Assembly (NCBI GenBank): GCA_965284565.1
Contig: OZ260100.1
Coordinates: 2,294,001-2,358,000 of the forward strand
DNA: 64,000 nucleotides
Source of the DNA: BRH-c54 sp965284565
GTDB taxonomy: Bacteria > Bacteroidota > Bacteroidia > Flavobacteriales_E > Vicingaceae
Direction: 5' to 3'
The position numbers were made by a program, and so were the translations under genes. The first letter of the stretch is position 1. The number at the start of each line of letters is the position of its first letter. Of this stretch, positions 26,925 to 33,630 are shown one piece after another. The notes below the pieces were generated by a model. The model saw only the letters and a list, made by a program, of their open reading frames with translations. It made no database searches and was not told the DNA's origin.

Positions 26925-27446
26925 GTTTTTAATTGTTTTTTCAATTTCCAAATCCGTTTTTATTTTCTTTCCGTTTTCTGTAAATTCATAAAGTAATGGT
27001 TTGTCGGAAGTTTTTTTTAAATAATTTTTGTCAACGAGTAAGTCTAAATATCTTCTTATTTCTTCTTTTGAATTTGTCGTTGATTTAGCAACTTCGAATA
27101 CTGAAATGGATATATGCTCAATCGGTTCAGTGCAATTATTTGACTGAATCCATAATTCTTGAAATAGCCTTTTCATTGTTTTAAATCTCAATTTTCCAGA
27201 TTCCAAGTCCTCAATTATTTCGTAAGTTTCTGTTATATATTTTTCATACGTCTTTTTTGAAACTCCAAAAAACCAACTTTGTTTAGGTTTTTTCGTAATT
27301 CGGTCAAATAAAAGTCTTAATTTAAAATCCTTTTCATATTCAGGGAATTGGTCAAAAACTTCCCGCTTTGAAATTTGTCCGCTAAAAAACTTTCTTGCAA
27401 GATAAGCAGCATATTGTTTGTCAGATTTTAGTTGGTTTTCGGTCAT
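26916..27446 (-). CDS. Putative winged-helix protein, cassette 2
   Basis: This 176-residue soluble protein is of unrecognised family. The C-terminal part (HISISVFEVAKSTTNSKEEIRRYLDLLVDKNYLKKTSDKPLLYEFTENGKKI) has the helix-helix-wing pattern of a winged helix-turn-helix domain. The N-terminal part is helical and basic. It may be a transcription regulator. It begins 18 bases inside its cassette, and its stop codon falls within the start of the attC-like site. Confidence 0.65.
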   Translation of the reverse strand: MTENQLKSDKQYAAYLARKFFSGQISKREVFDQFPEYEKDFKLRLLFDRITKKPKQSWFFGVSKKTYEKYITETYEIIEDLESGKLRFKTMKRLFQELWIQSNNCTEPIEHISISVFEVAKSTTNSKEEIRRYLDLLVDKNYLKKTSDKPLLYEFTENGKKIKTDLEIEKTIKNVA

Positions 27447-27455
27447 TTCTCAAAT

Positions 27456-27656
27456 GTTGCCTAACGGTTAGTATATGGCAAGTAGGGCAGTAGAAAGCAA
27501 TAAACTTTCAAATTTGCACTGAGCCAAAGCGTTGTATTTTGTTTTTAATTTATTCATTCTTAAAAGCCAAATCAACGATTTGGCGGTGTTGGTAAATGGC
27601 ACTTAACTTTATTTAACCACTGGTTGCCCTATTTGCTATATACAGTGTTGTGAGTA
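27456..27656 (-). repeat. attC-like palindrome of cassette 1
   Basis: This is the longest site, about 200 bp. The minus strand begins tactcacaac, the exact reverse complement of gttgtgagta at the head of cassette 1. It continues actgtatatagcaaataggg and ends ccctacttgccatatactaa followed by ccg^ttaggc. Arms (tgtatatagcaaatagggca and tgccctacttgccatata) pair well. A nested hairpin (gccaaatc-aac-gatttggc) sits in the middle. Confidence 0.88.
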
Positions 27657-27660
27657 GTTT

Positions 27661-28419
27661 TTATTCAAAGCATACAATTTTAGATTCTGAATAATCAGTT
27701 ACTTCTATTACTTTTCCTGATTCAGCATTTATGACTATTACTTTTCCAATCCAACCGTTTTTCTTTGTCTGTTTTGTTTCAGACTTTAAAATCCAAGTCC
27801 AAATGTTTTTTTCAAGATTATAATCTAGATCTAAACTAGATATGTTTAAAAGCGGCTCCATTTCTCCACTTGATATATTAGGTGTACTTCTTTCCCAACC
27901 GGATTCTTTACATGACTTTTTAAACTCCGGATTTTCCATTGCAATTGAAATGGCTGAACAATAGTCAATTATATTATTAGCATTATTATTTGTTTCTATA
28001 TCAGGGAACTCAGGTTTTGTTTTTAACTGTCCTTCTGAATTGTAAGTCAAGGTAAACCTGTCATAAAAAACAGAGTCTATTAGAAGTTTATATCTAAGAG
28101 AATATTTAAGATCATTACACCCTTTAGAACCTGGAGCAATAGTTACTGAATAAAGTTCTAATTTTTTAAATAGTTCTTTCCCTGCCCTTTTCTCTATTTT
28201 AGTGAAGATTTCGTCAATAACAACTTTGTCCTTTTTGGGAATATCATTAAAGTTTACGGACTTGGAATATAATTTATATCCTTTGCATTGTTGAACAGGA
28301 ACAGACCAAACTGAAAAGTCATAGCTATGTCTTTGTTGTCCACAATAAAAATCTAGGCTAGATTGACTAAGTAAATTTAGCGGTAGTAGAAAACTGAGAT
28401 AGATTATAGTCTTAGACAT
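27661..28419 (-). CDS. Secreted protein of unknown function, cassette 1
   Basis: The protein has 252 residues with an N-terminal signal peptide (MSKTIIYLSFLLPLNLLSQ). The mature part has several cysteines (YCGQQ, QQCKGY, KGCNDL, YCSAI, KSCKES, IVCFE). The C-terminal segment WIGKVIVINAESGKVIEV resembles a PepSY-type strand pattern. No family was recognised with confidence. It is the first cassette after the attI-like site, the position of the newest insertion in known integrons, and starts 27 bases inside the cassette. Confidence 0.65.
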   Translation of the reverse strand: MSKTIIYLSFLLPLNLLSQSSLDFYCGQQRHSYDFSVWSVPVQQCKGYKLYSKSVNFNDIPKKDKVVIDEIFTKIEKRAGKELFKKLELYSVTIAPGSKGCNDLKYSLRYKLLIDSVFYDRFTLTYNSEGQLKTKPEFPDIETNNNANNIIDYCSAISIAMENPEFKKSCKESGWERSTPNISSGEMEPLLNISSLDLDYNLEKNIWTWILKSETKQTKKNGWIGKVIVINAESGKVIEVTDYSESKIVCFE

Positions 28420-28446
28420 AATTTATTTTATCATAATTACTCACAA

Positions 28447-28498
28447 CAACTGGATAAACGTAATGGTACGTTTATCCGCATTGTATCTTTATCCCAAA
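28447..28498 (-). repeat. attI-like site of array 1
   Basis: Three 12-base boxes of the form GGATAAAssTAc are present. Two on the minus strand lie at 28,483-28,494 and 28,466-28,477, and one is inverted on the + strand at 28,452-28,463. The inner two form a near-perfect 11-bp inverted repeat. The inferred crossover G^TTGTGAG is at 28,447/28,446, five bases past the inverted box. The outer box contains the recombinase stop codon. Bases 28,465-28,498 match 49,337-49,370 in 33 of 34 positions. Confidence 0.85.
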
Positions 28499-29637
28499 TG
28501 TAGTAATTCAATCGGACTTTTTATAGATTTTATATTATTAATTGCTACTTGAGTGTAAATTTCAGTTGTTTTGCTACTGTTGTGCCCTAACAAAACCTGT
28601 ATGTAACGTAAGTCAGTACCACTTTCTAATAAATGGGTAGCAAAGCTATGGCGTAACATATGGGGAGTTACTTTCTTTTTAATTCCACCTTTTTTAGCTG
28701 CTGACTTAATAATTTTCAAAACACTTTCAGGACTATATTTTCCTCTATTCGGACTTTCAAATAAATAAACCTTTGGCTTCCACTGTTTATAATAAATGCG
28801 TAAATCATTTAAAACAGTTGGGCTAAGAATAGTCAAACGATCTTTATTTCCCTTACCGTTCTTTACATTAATGACCATTCGCTTACTATCAATATCTTCT
28901 AACTTTAAGTTTAATAACTCGCTTCTACGCAAACCTGCAGAATACAGTAAACTTACAATACACTTGTGTTTAATATTGTTGGTGTTCTTAATAATCAACT
29001 GAACTTCTTCTAAGCTAATTACTTTTGGTAATGCTTCTTTTTTAAAAGGACGCTCTACACTATAAAAACGATTAGGCATTTCTAACACCACTTCGTAATA
29101 AAACTTTATACTATTAATCATTTGATTTACATAGCTGTTAGATTTATTTTGCTGAATTAATAATTGTAAATAATTACGAATATCGTTCTCGTTTATATGT
29201 GTTAATTCCTTGTTTTTGTAATGGTTAATAAATCGTTCAAATAAATTAACATACGTTTTAGCTGTATTTACAGCATATTGTTTTAATTCTAATTTTTGCA
29301 AAAACTCCTCAGGGCATCTTCTATAATTGGCAGGTAGCTTTCTTAGTCTATAATCACTTGTTTTTACAGGATTGTTGTTAATTTTTGTTTTAACATTTGG
29401 AAAAAAACCAGCACAATTAATCCACGCCAAACCTTTAAAATCGGTAAATATTAAGTTTAAATTAGCAGGAGTATTTTTTATATATGCCATACCAAACTCA
29501 TTGCTCCACTTCACATTAGGCAACCCTTTTATTACTGTTTGTACCAATTTATTGGGATAAAACTTAATACCAATTTGCTTCTCATTGTTGATGTACAGAT
29601 GTTTAAGTGTAATATTTTTATTGTATGAAGAGTTCAT
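28489..29637 (-). CDS. Tyrosine recombinase, proposed cassette integrase
   Basis: The ATG at 29,637 gives 382 residues; an in-frame TTG at 29,670 is less likely. An extra N-terminal domain (about 1-95, IGIKFYPNKLVQTVIKG...) precedes a SAM-like core-binding domain (about 107-195) and the catalytic domain. Catalytic residues are R237 (AGLRRSEL), K262 (GKGNKDR), H326 and R329 (TPHMLRHSFATHLL), H352 (LLGHN) and Y361 (IYTQV). The segment YYKQWKPKVYLFES lacks the ~20-residue insertion typical of IntI. The stop codon lies in the attI-like site, and all array genes point the same way. Confidence 0.92.
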   Translation of the reverse strand: MNSSYNKNITLKHLYINNEKQIGIKFYPNKLVQTVIKGLPNVKWSNEFGMAYIKNTPANLNLIFTDFKGLAWINCAGFFPNVKTKINNNPVKTSDYRLRKLPANYRRCPEEFLQKLELKQYAVNTAKTYVNLFERFINHYKNKELTHINENDIRNYLQLLIQQNKSNSYVNQMINSIKFYYEVVLEMPNRFYSVERPFKKEALPKVISLEEVQLIIKNTNNIKHKCIVSLLYSAGLRRSELLNLKLEDIDSKRMVINVKNGKGNKDRLTILSPTVLNDLRIYYKQWKPKVYLFESPNRGKYSPESVLKIIKSAAKKGGIKKKVTPHMLRHSFATHLLESGTDLRYIQVLLGHNSSKTTEIYTQVAINNIKSIKSPIELLHLG

Positions 29638-29697
29638 TTTTGGCGTATTTGGAATAAATTTAGTGAACAAAAAAGCTGTAAAATAAATTATTAGTAG

Positions 29698-29713
29698 ATT
29701 TATACGTATAAAT
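29698..29713. promoter_or_regulatory. 16-bp perfect palindrome between recombinase and divergent gene
   Basis: ATTTATACGTATAAAT is self-complementary. A further half-site (ccgtata) follows at 29,716-29,722. It lies about 60 bases upstream of the recombinase start and about 30 before the divergent gene, an operator-like position. The binding protein is unknown. Confidence 0.5.
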
Positions 29714-29740
29714 ATCCGTATAATTAAAATGTACTAATAA

Positions 29741-30109
29741 ATGAAAAAATGTATTGAATGTGGTGAAGAAGTAGAAGGTAGAATTGATAAAATATTTTGT
29801 TCTCCTTATTGCAAATCTGCATACCATCATAAAAAAAACAGGGGTAAAGAACAGAGTTTTTACCTAAAAATAGACAAACAATTAAAATTAAACAGACAGC
29901 TATTAAACCACTTTAATAAAGCAGGAAAGGCAATTATCCGAAAAGAAGAATTATTGAAAGCAGGGTTTAACCCCAAGTTTTTTACTCATTATTGGAAAAA
30001 CCAACAAGGCGATGTTTATTTGTTTTGTTATGAATACGGTTTTTTAGAAAAAAAAGAACAAAATAAATCAAAATATGTATTGGTAAAATGGCAAGCTTAT
30101 ATGAGTTAA
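29741..30109 (+). CDS. Small zinc-ribbon protein conserved in Bacteroidota
   Basis: The protein has 122 residues. An N-terminal zinc site CIECGEEVEGRIDKIFCSPYC is followed by a basic segment (KSAYHHKKNRG) and an alpha/beta C-terminal part ending KYVLVKWQAYM. Similar proteins are frequent in Bacteroidota and have no assigned function. It is divergent from the recombinase across a 103-base gap with a palindrome. Co-regulation is possible, but the family also occurs without such recombinases as far as I recall. Confidence 0.75.
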   Translation: MKKCIECGEEVEGRIDKIFCSPYCKSAYHHKKNRGKEQSFYLKIDKQLKLNRQLLNHFNKAGKAIIRKEELLKAGFNPKFFTHYWKNQQGDVYLFCYEYGFLEKKEQNKSKYVLVKWQAYMS

Positions 30110-30612
30110 CTCAAGTAGGCAGTCATTTTTCCGCCCACAAATTCAATAGAAATATGGTCTTTTAAAGTGGTAGAAAGCGATAGTCCGACATAGTGTGTGC
30201 CAATAGGGTAGCGTTTATTGTTTCTATCTACCAATACAACAGTTGACATTCTGTGGATATTAAAATTTAAAAGATATTTAACACCATAAATAAGTGTTTT
30301 GCCTGAGTTAAGCACATCATCTACTAAAATAACCACTTTATTTTCAATTTCTTTTTCGGTAATAGAAAGTTTAGGTTCTTCGCTCAAAGGGTTGTCTTTA
30401 TTAACTTTTAACGATGCTTCTATTACTTTGATATCAGAAATAGTCTTTAGTTTTTCAGCAATTTTTTTTGCTAATAAATGTCCTTTTTTTTCAATGCCAA
30501 CCACAATAATTTCTTTTTCTAAATGATTGTCTTCAAAAATTTGAAAAGCAATACGATTTATTTTCCTACTTATTTGCTCGTGGCTTAATATTTTAGTTTT
30601 CTGATTTGGCAT
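30106..30612 (-). CDS. PyrR-like phosphoribosyltransferase
   Basis: This 168-residue type I phosphoribosyltransferase has the PRPP-binding loop VVILVDDVLNSGKTLIYG at about residues 92-109. The flexible loop region and C-terminal hood resemble PyrR or hypoxanthine PRTases. Substrate cannot be fixed from sequence. Its end overlaps the convergent zinc-ribbon gene by 4 bases. The S4 gene lies 2 bases upstream, so they are probably cotranscribed. Confidence 0.85.
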   Translation of the reverse strand: MPNQKTKILSHEQISRKINRIAFQIFEDNHLEKEIIVVGIEKKGHLLAKKIAEKLKTISDIKVIEASLKVNKDNPLSEEPKLSITEKEIENKVVILVDDVLNSGKTLIYGVKYLLNFNIHRMSTVVLVDRNNKRYPIGTHYVGLSLSTTLKDHISIEFVGGKMTAYLS

Positions 30613-30614
30613 GA

Positions 30615-30827
30615 TTAACGAACTTCTATTTGGTATTGTTGAAATTGAATGGTATCTCCTTTTCTTACTTTTTTTCTTCTTTGTGTTTCCACTTGATTGT
30701 TGTACTTAACCAAGCCTTGATCTATACTCATTTTAGCATCTCCACCAGTATCACAAACGCCTGTAAACTTAAGCAGTTTATTTAGCTCAATATAATCATC
30801 TTTTAATTCAAACTCAATGATTTCCAT
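30615..30827 (-). CDS. Small S4-domain RNA-binding protein (YbcJ-like)
   Basis: The 70-residue protein is almost entirely one S4 RNA-binding domain: YIELNKLLKFTGVCDTGGDAKMSIDQGLVKYNNQVETQRRKKVRKGDTIQF. This matches the YbcJ/RNA-binding S4 family. The exact RNA target is unknown. It sits between the hydrolase gene and the PRTase gene with gaps of 7 and 2 bases. Confidence 0.88.
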   Translation of the reverse strand: MEIIEFELKDDYIELNKLLKFTGVCDTGGDAKMSIDQGLVKYNNQVETQRRKKVRKGDTIQFQQYQIEVR

Positions 30828-30834
30828 GTAGCGA

Positions 30835-31824
30835 TTAATCTTGGTATTCTGGATTAAGGAAATTGTCTAAGGCATTGCTAAATGCTTTCGGGTCTTCAAA
30901 AAATGGGTAATGTCCAGTTTCTTTAATTACTTCTAATTTGGTATTTTTTAGCGTTTCGCTTAATAGCTGGTTAGAAGCAAAAGGTACGTTATCCATATCA
31001 CCAATAATTATAATTGAAGGGCAAGAAATGTTGTCAATTTCAGCAGTAATATTATAGTTAAAAAAGTTTTTCTCCATAATGTTGCTTACCAACCAAAATT
31101 TACCAGCAGTTTTTTCATTGTAGTTATGTAATTCATATAATTCATCTACTTTAGTTTGGTCGTATAAATTAGCTTTATCACCTATTTTCATCGCTTTAGC
31201 AAAAGTTTCAGGGTCTCTTTTCTCAAATTCTTTAGACATCATTAACCTTACTAATTCTTTAGTATCTTCTTCTTTTCTTTTTTGCTGCATGTTGCTCAAC
31301 ATTTTTTCGTAGTGACTACTGGTAGTTGGAGCAGGAGAGATTAAAATAAGTTGAGTAAGGTTGTTAGGGTATTTTTGTCCGTAATGAAGTGCTAATAAAC
31401 TACCCCAAGAATGACCTATAAGAGTAAGTTTTTCTTTGCCAAAATGCTTTCTAATAGCTTCAATATCTTCAACAAAAGTTTCTATGTTTATGGAAGTGGT
31501 ATCTTTTGGGAAAGCAGACTTTCCACTACCTCTTTGATCATAAAATATTAACTGATAATTGGCTGCTAATGCATCAAAATAAGGAAGTAAGTAATTATGA
31601 GAAAGACCAGGTCCACCATGTAAAAAAAGTATAGGATCACCTTCGCCTTTTATAGTGAAAAAGTGTTCAACACCATTTATTTCAATTGTTTTTTCTTCAA
31701 CAGCTATTTCTACTTGAGGCTCTACAATATCAATAGTTTCTTTAGTTTGTTGGTCTCCATTACAAGCAAAAAGTGTTGCTGCGGCAACAAAAAACACACT
31801 CCATTTTATTTGATTAACAGTCAT
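30835..31824 (-). CDS. Alpha/beta hydrolase lipoprotein (proline iminopeptidase-like)
   Basis: The protein has 329 residues with a signal peptide and lipobox LFAC (Cys21), so it is probably lipid-anchored in the envelope. The alpha/beta hydrolase core shows the oxyanion motif LHGGPGLSHNYL, the nucleophile elbow GHSWGS (Ser at about 139) and the late histidine in KETGHYPFFEDP. The HGGPG motif is characteristic of the prolyl iminopeptidase S33 family. Substrate is not established. Confidence 0.85.
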   Translation of the reverse strand: MTVNQIKWSVFFVAAATLFACNGDQQTKETIDIVEPQVEIAVEEKTIEINGVEHFFTIKGEGDPILFLHGGPGLSHNYLLPYFDALAANYQLIFYDQRGSGKSAFPKDTTSINIETFVEDIEAIRKHFGKEKLTLIGHSWGSLLALHYGQKYPNNLTQLILISPAPTTSSHYEKMLSNMQQKRKEEDTKELVRLMMSKEFEKRDPETFAKAMKIGDKANLYDQTKVDELYELHNYNEKTAGKFWLVSNIMEKNFFNYNITAEIDNISCPSIIIIGDMDNVPFASNQLLSETLKNTKLEVIKETGHYPFFEDPKAFSNALDNFLNPEYQD

Positions 31825-31868
31825 AATATTAAATATTTATCGGTTAAAAGTAATAACAATTTTTTAGA

Positions 31869-32519
31869 TTATAAATTTTTTAGTTCAGCAATGGTGTTTA
31901 TTGGATTATCTGAAGAAAAAACAAAGCTTCCAGCTACTAAAGCATCAGCCCCACAGTCTAACAATTTTTTTGCATTTGCATTGGTAACACCTCCATCAAT
32001 TTCTATTAAGGTATTAGCTCCTTTTTTGGTAATCAATTGTTTTAGTTGTTTTACTTTTTCGTAAGTATTTTCAATAAAAGATTGTCCACCAAAACCAGGG
32101 TTTACCGACATTACTAACACCACATCAATATCATTAATAGTATCTTCTAATACATTTACATTTGTATGCGGATTAATAGCTACTCCCGCTTTCATTCCTT
32201 CAGCTTTTATTGCTTGAATAATTCTGTGTAAATGTGTGCAAGCTTCATAATGTACAGTTAAAATATCTGCTCCTACTTTTTTAAAATCAGCTATATATTT
32301 ATCGGGTTCAACAATCATTAAATGCACATCAAAAGTTTTTTTACTAAACTTTCTGATGGCTTTAATTATAGGCATTCCAAAACTGATGTTAGGCACAAAA
32401 ACACCATCCATCACATCAATATGAAACCAATCGGCACTACTTTTATCGAGCATTTCGGCTTCTTTTTGCAGGTTAGCAAAATCTGAGGCTAAAATGGAAG
32501 GAGCGATTATTTGTTTCAT
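31869..32519 (-). CDS. rpe: Ribulose-phosphate 3-epimerase
   Basis: Rpe interconverts ribulose 5-phosphate and xylulose 5-phosphate in the pentose phosphate pathway. The 216-residue TIM barrel shows APSILASDFANLQKE, WFHIDVMDGVFVPNISFG, FDVHLMI, VMSVNPGFGGQSFI and IEIDGGV, covering the metal and phosphate ligands. Length is normal. Confidence 0.97.
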   Translation of the reverse strand: MKQIIAPSILASDFANLQKEAEMLDKSSADWFHIDVMDGVFVPNISFGMPIIKAIRKFSKKTFDVHLMIVEPDKYIADFKKVGADILTVHYEACTHLHRIIQAIKAEGMKAGVAINPHTNVNVLEDTINDIDVVLVMSVNPGFGGQSFIENTYEKVKQLKQLITKKGANTLIEIDGGVTNANAKKLLDCGADALVAGSFVFSSDNPINTIAELKNL

Positions 32520-32580
32520 ATTTTAAAAAATATAACGTTTAATATTAGTTGAGTTTTAAAGTACAAAAGTATTAATAATT

Positions 32581-33621
32581 TTAATCCTCAAAAGTATTTC
32601 GGTTGCTAATATATCCATCCCATTTTTCGAGTAGTTTAGTCATGTCTTCTGGTAATTCTGTTTCAAAATGTAGCCATTCTCCTGTAGCAGGATGTTCAAA
32701 GCCTAAAGATTTAGCATGTAAGGCTTGTCGAGGCAAAATTTCAAAACAATTATTAATAAACTGTTTGTATTTGGTAAAAGAAGTACCTTTTAAAATTCTG
32801 TCGCCACCATAATCTTCATCATTAAACAAAGGGTGTTTTATGTGCTGCATGTGTACTCTAATTTGGTGGGTCCTACCTGTTTCTAACTTACATTCTATAA
32901 GCGTAACATAGCCAAATCTTTTAAGTACTTTATAATGTGTTATAGCATGTTTTCCAAATTCTTCTTCAGGAAAAACACTCATTACTTTTCTGTTTTGTAA
33001 ACTTCTGCCAACATTTCCTATAACAGTTCCATCTTCTTCTTCAAAATCTCCCCAAACTAATGCTTGATATCTTCTTTCAATGGTTCTATCAAAAAATTGT
33101 TTGCCTAAATGAGAAAGTGCATGTTCTGTTTTGGCAATAACCATTACTCCAGTAGTGTTTTTGTCTAAACGATGTACTAAACCTGGCCTGTTTGCCATGG
33201 AGGTTTCTGGTAAATTTTTAAAATGATAAATTAATCCATTTACTAAGGTGCCAGTGTGATTTCCAAAACCTGGATGAACAACTAATCCTGCATCTTTGTT
33301 GAGCACAATTACATCATCATCTTCATAAAGAATGTTTAATGGGATATCTTCAGGAATAAGTACAATTTCTTGGGGAGGATAGGGAAGTTCAACTGTAATA
33401 TCATCCAAAGGTTTAACTCTGTAATTAGCTTTTACAGGTTTTTTGTTTACTAAGATGTGTCCTTCGGTTAATGCGTTTTGAAGTTTATTTCGGGTAGTGT
33501 TAGGAATTCTATCCATTAAAAACTTATCAATTCTCAATAATTCTTGTCCTTTGTCAGCCTTAAACTTGTAGTGTTCAAACAAGTCATTGTCCTCTGCTTC
33601 TTCTTCGTTTATTAAATTCAT
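32581..33621 (-). CDS. rluD: RluD-family 23S rRNA pseudouridine synthase
   Basis: The protein has 346 residues. An N-terminal S4 domain (about 25-85, RIDKFLMDRIPNTTRNKLQNAL) is followed by the pseudouridine synthase domain with the catalytic motif GLVHRLDKNTTG (Asp at about 152) and RTHQIRVHMQHIKHPLFND. RluD modifies helix 69 of 23S rRNA. The family assignment is firm; the exact uridines are inferred from homologues. It lies 10 bases downstream of the T9SS protein gene. Confidence 0.9.
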   Translation of the reverse strand: MNLINEEEAEDNDLFEHYKFKADKGQELLRIDKFLMDRIPNTTRNKLQNALTEGHILVNKKPVKANYRVKPLDDITVELPYPPQEIVLIPEDIPLNILYEDDDVIVLNKDAGLVVHPGFGNHTGTLVNGLIYHFKNLPETSMANRPGLVHRLDKNTTGVMVIAKTEHALSHLGKQFFDRTIERRYQALVWGDFEEEDGTVIGNVGRSLQNRKVMSVFPEEEFGKHAITHYKVLKRFGYVTLIECKLETGRTHQIRVHMQHIKHPLFNDEDYGGDRILKGTSFTKYKQFINNCFEILPRQALHAKSLGFEHPATGEWLHFETELPEDMTKLLEKWDGYISNRNTFED

Positions 33622-33630
33622 TTATAAGTA

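Noticed and set aside
26461..26996. Several overlapping frames of 60-136 residues upstream of hsdM
   Set aside because: They cover the attC-like site and leader on both strands and lack any coherent protein pattern.
12392..28446. Genomic island or prophage explanation for the accessory region
   Set aside because: There are no phage structural, replication or conjugation genes and no target-site tRNA. The regular head-tail rule fits cassettes better.
12392..28446. Palindromes as simple rho-independent terminators
   Set aside because: They lack consistent U-runs, are up to 200 bp long, and have cassette-specific ends matching the heads of the units, which terminators would not show.
28489..29637. 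Annotation of the recombinase as canonical IntI, XerC/XerD or a phage integrase
   Set aside because: It lacks the IntI-specific insertion and has an extra N-terminal domain. No phage genes adjoin it, and the neighbouring sites are cassette-type, not dif-like. The plain call of tyrosine recombinase is kept.
29637..29670. TTG start of the recombinase at 29,670
   Set aside because: It would add 11 residues without conserved pattern, and an ATG at 29,637 precedes the first recognisable domain.
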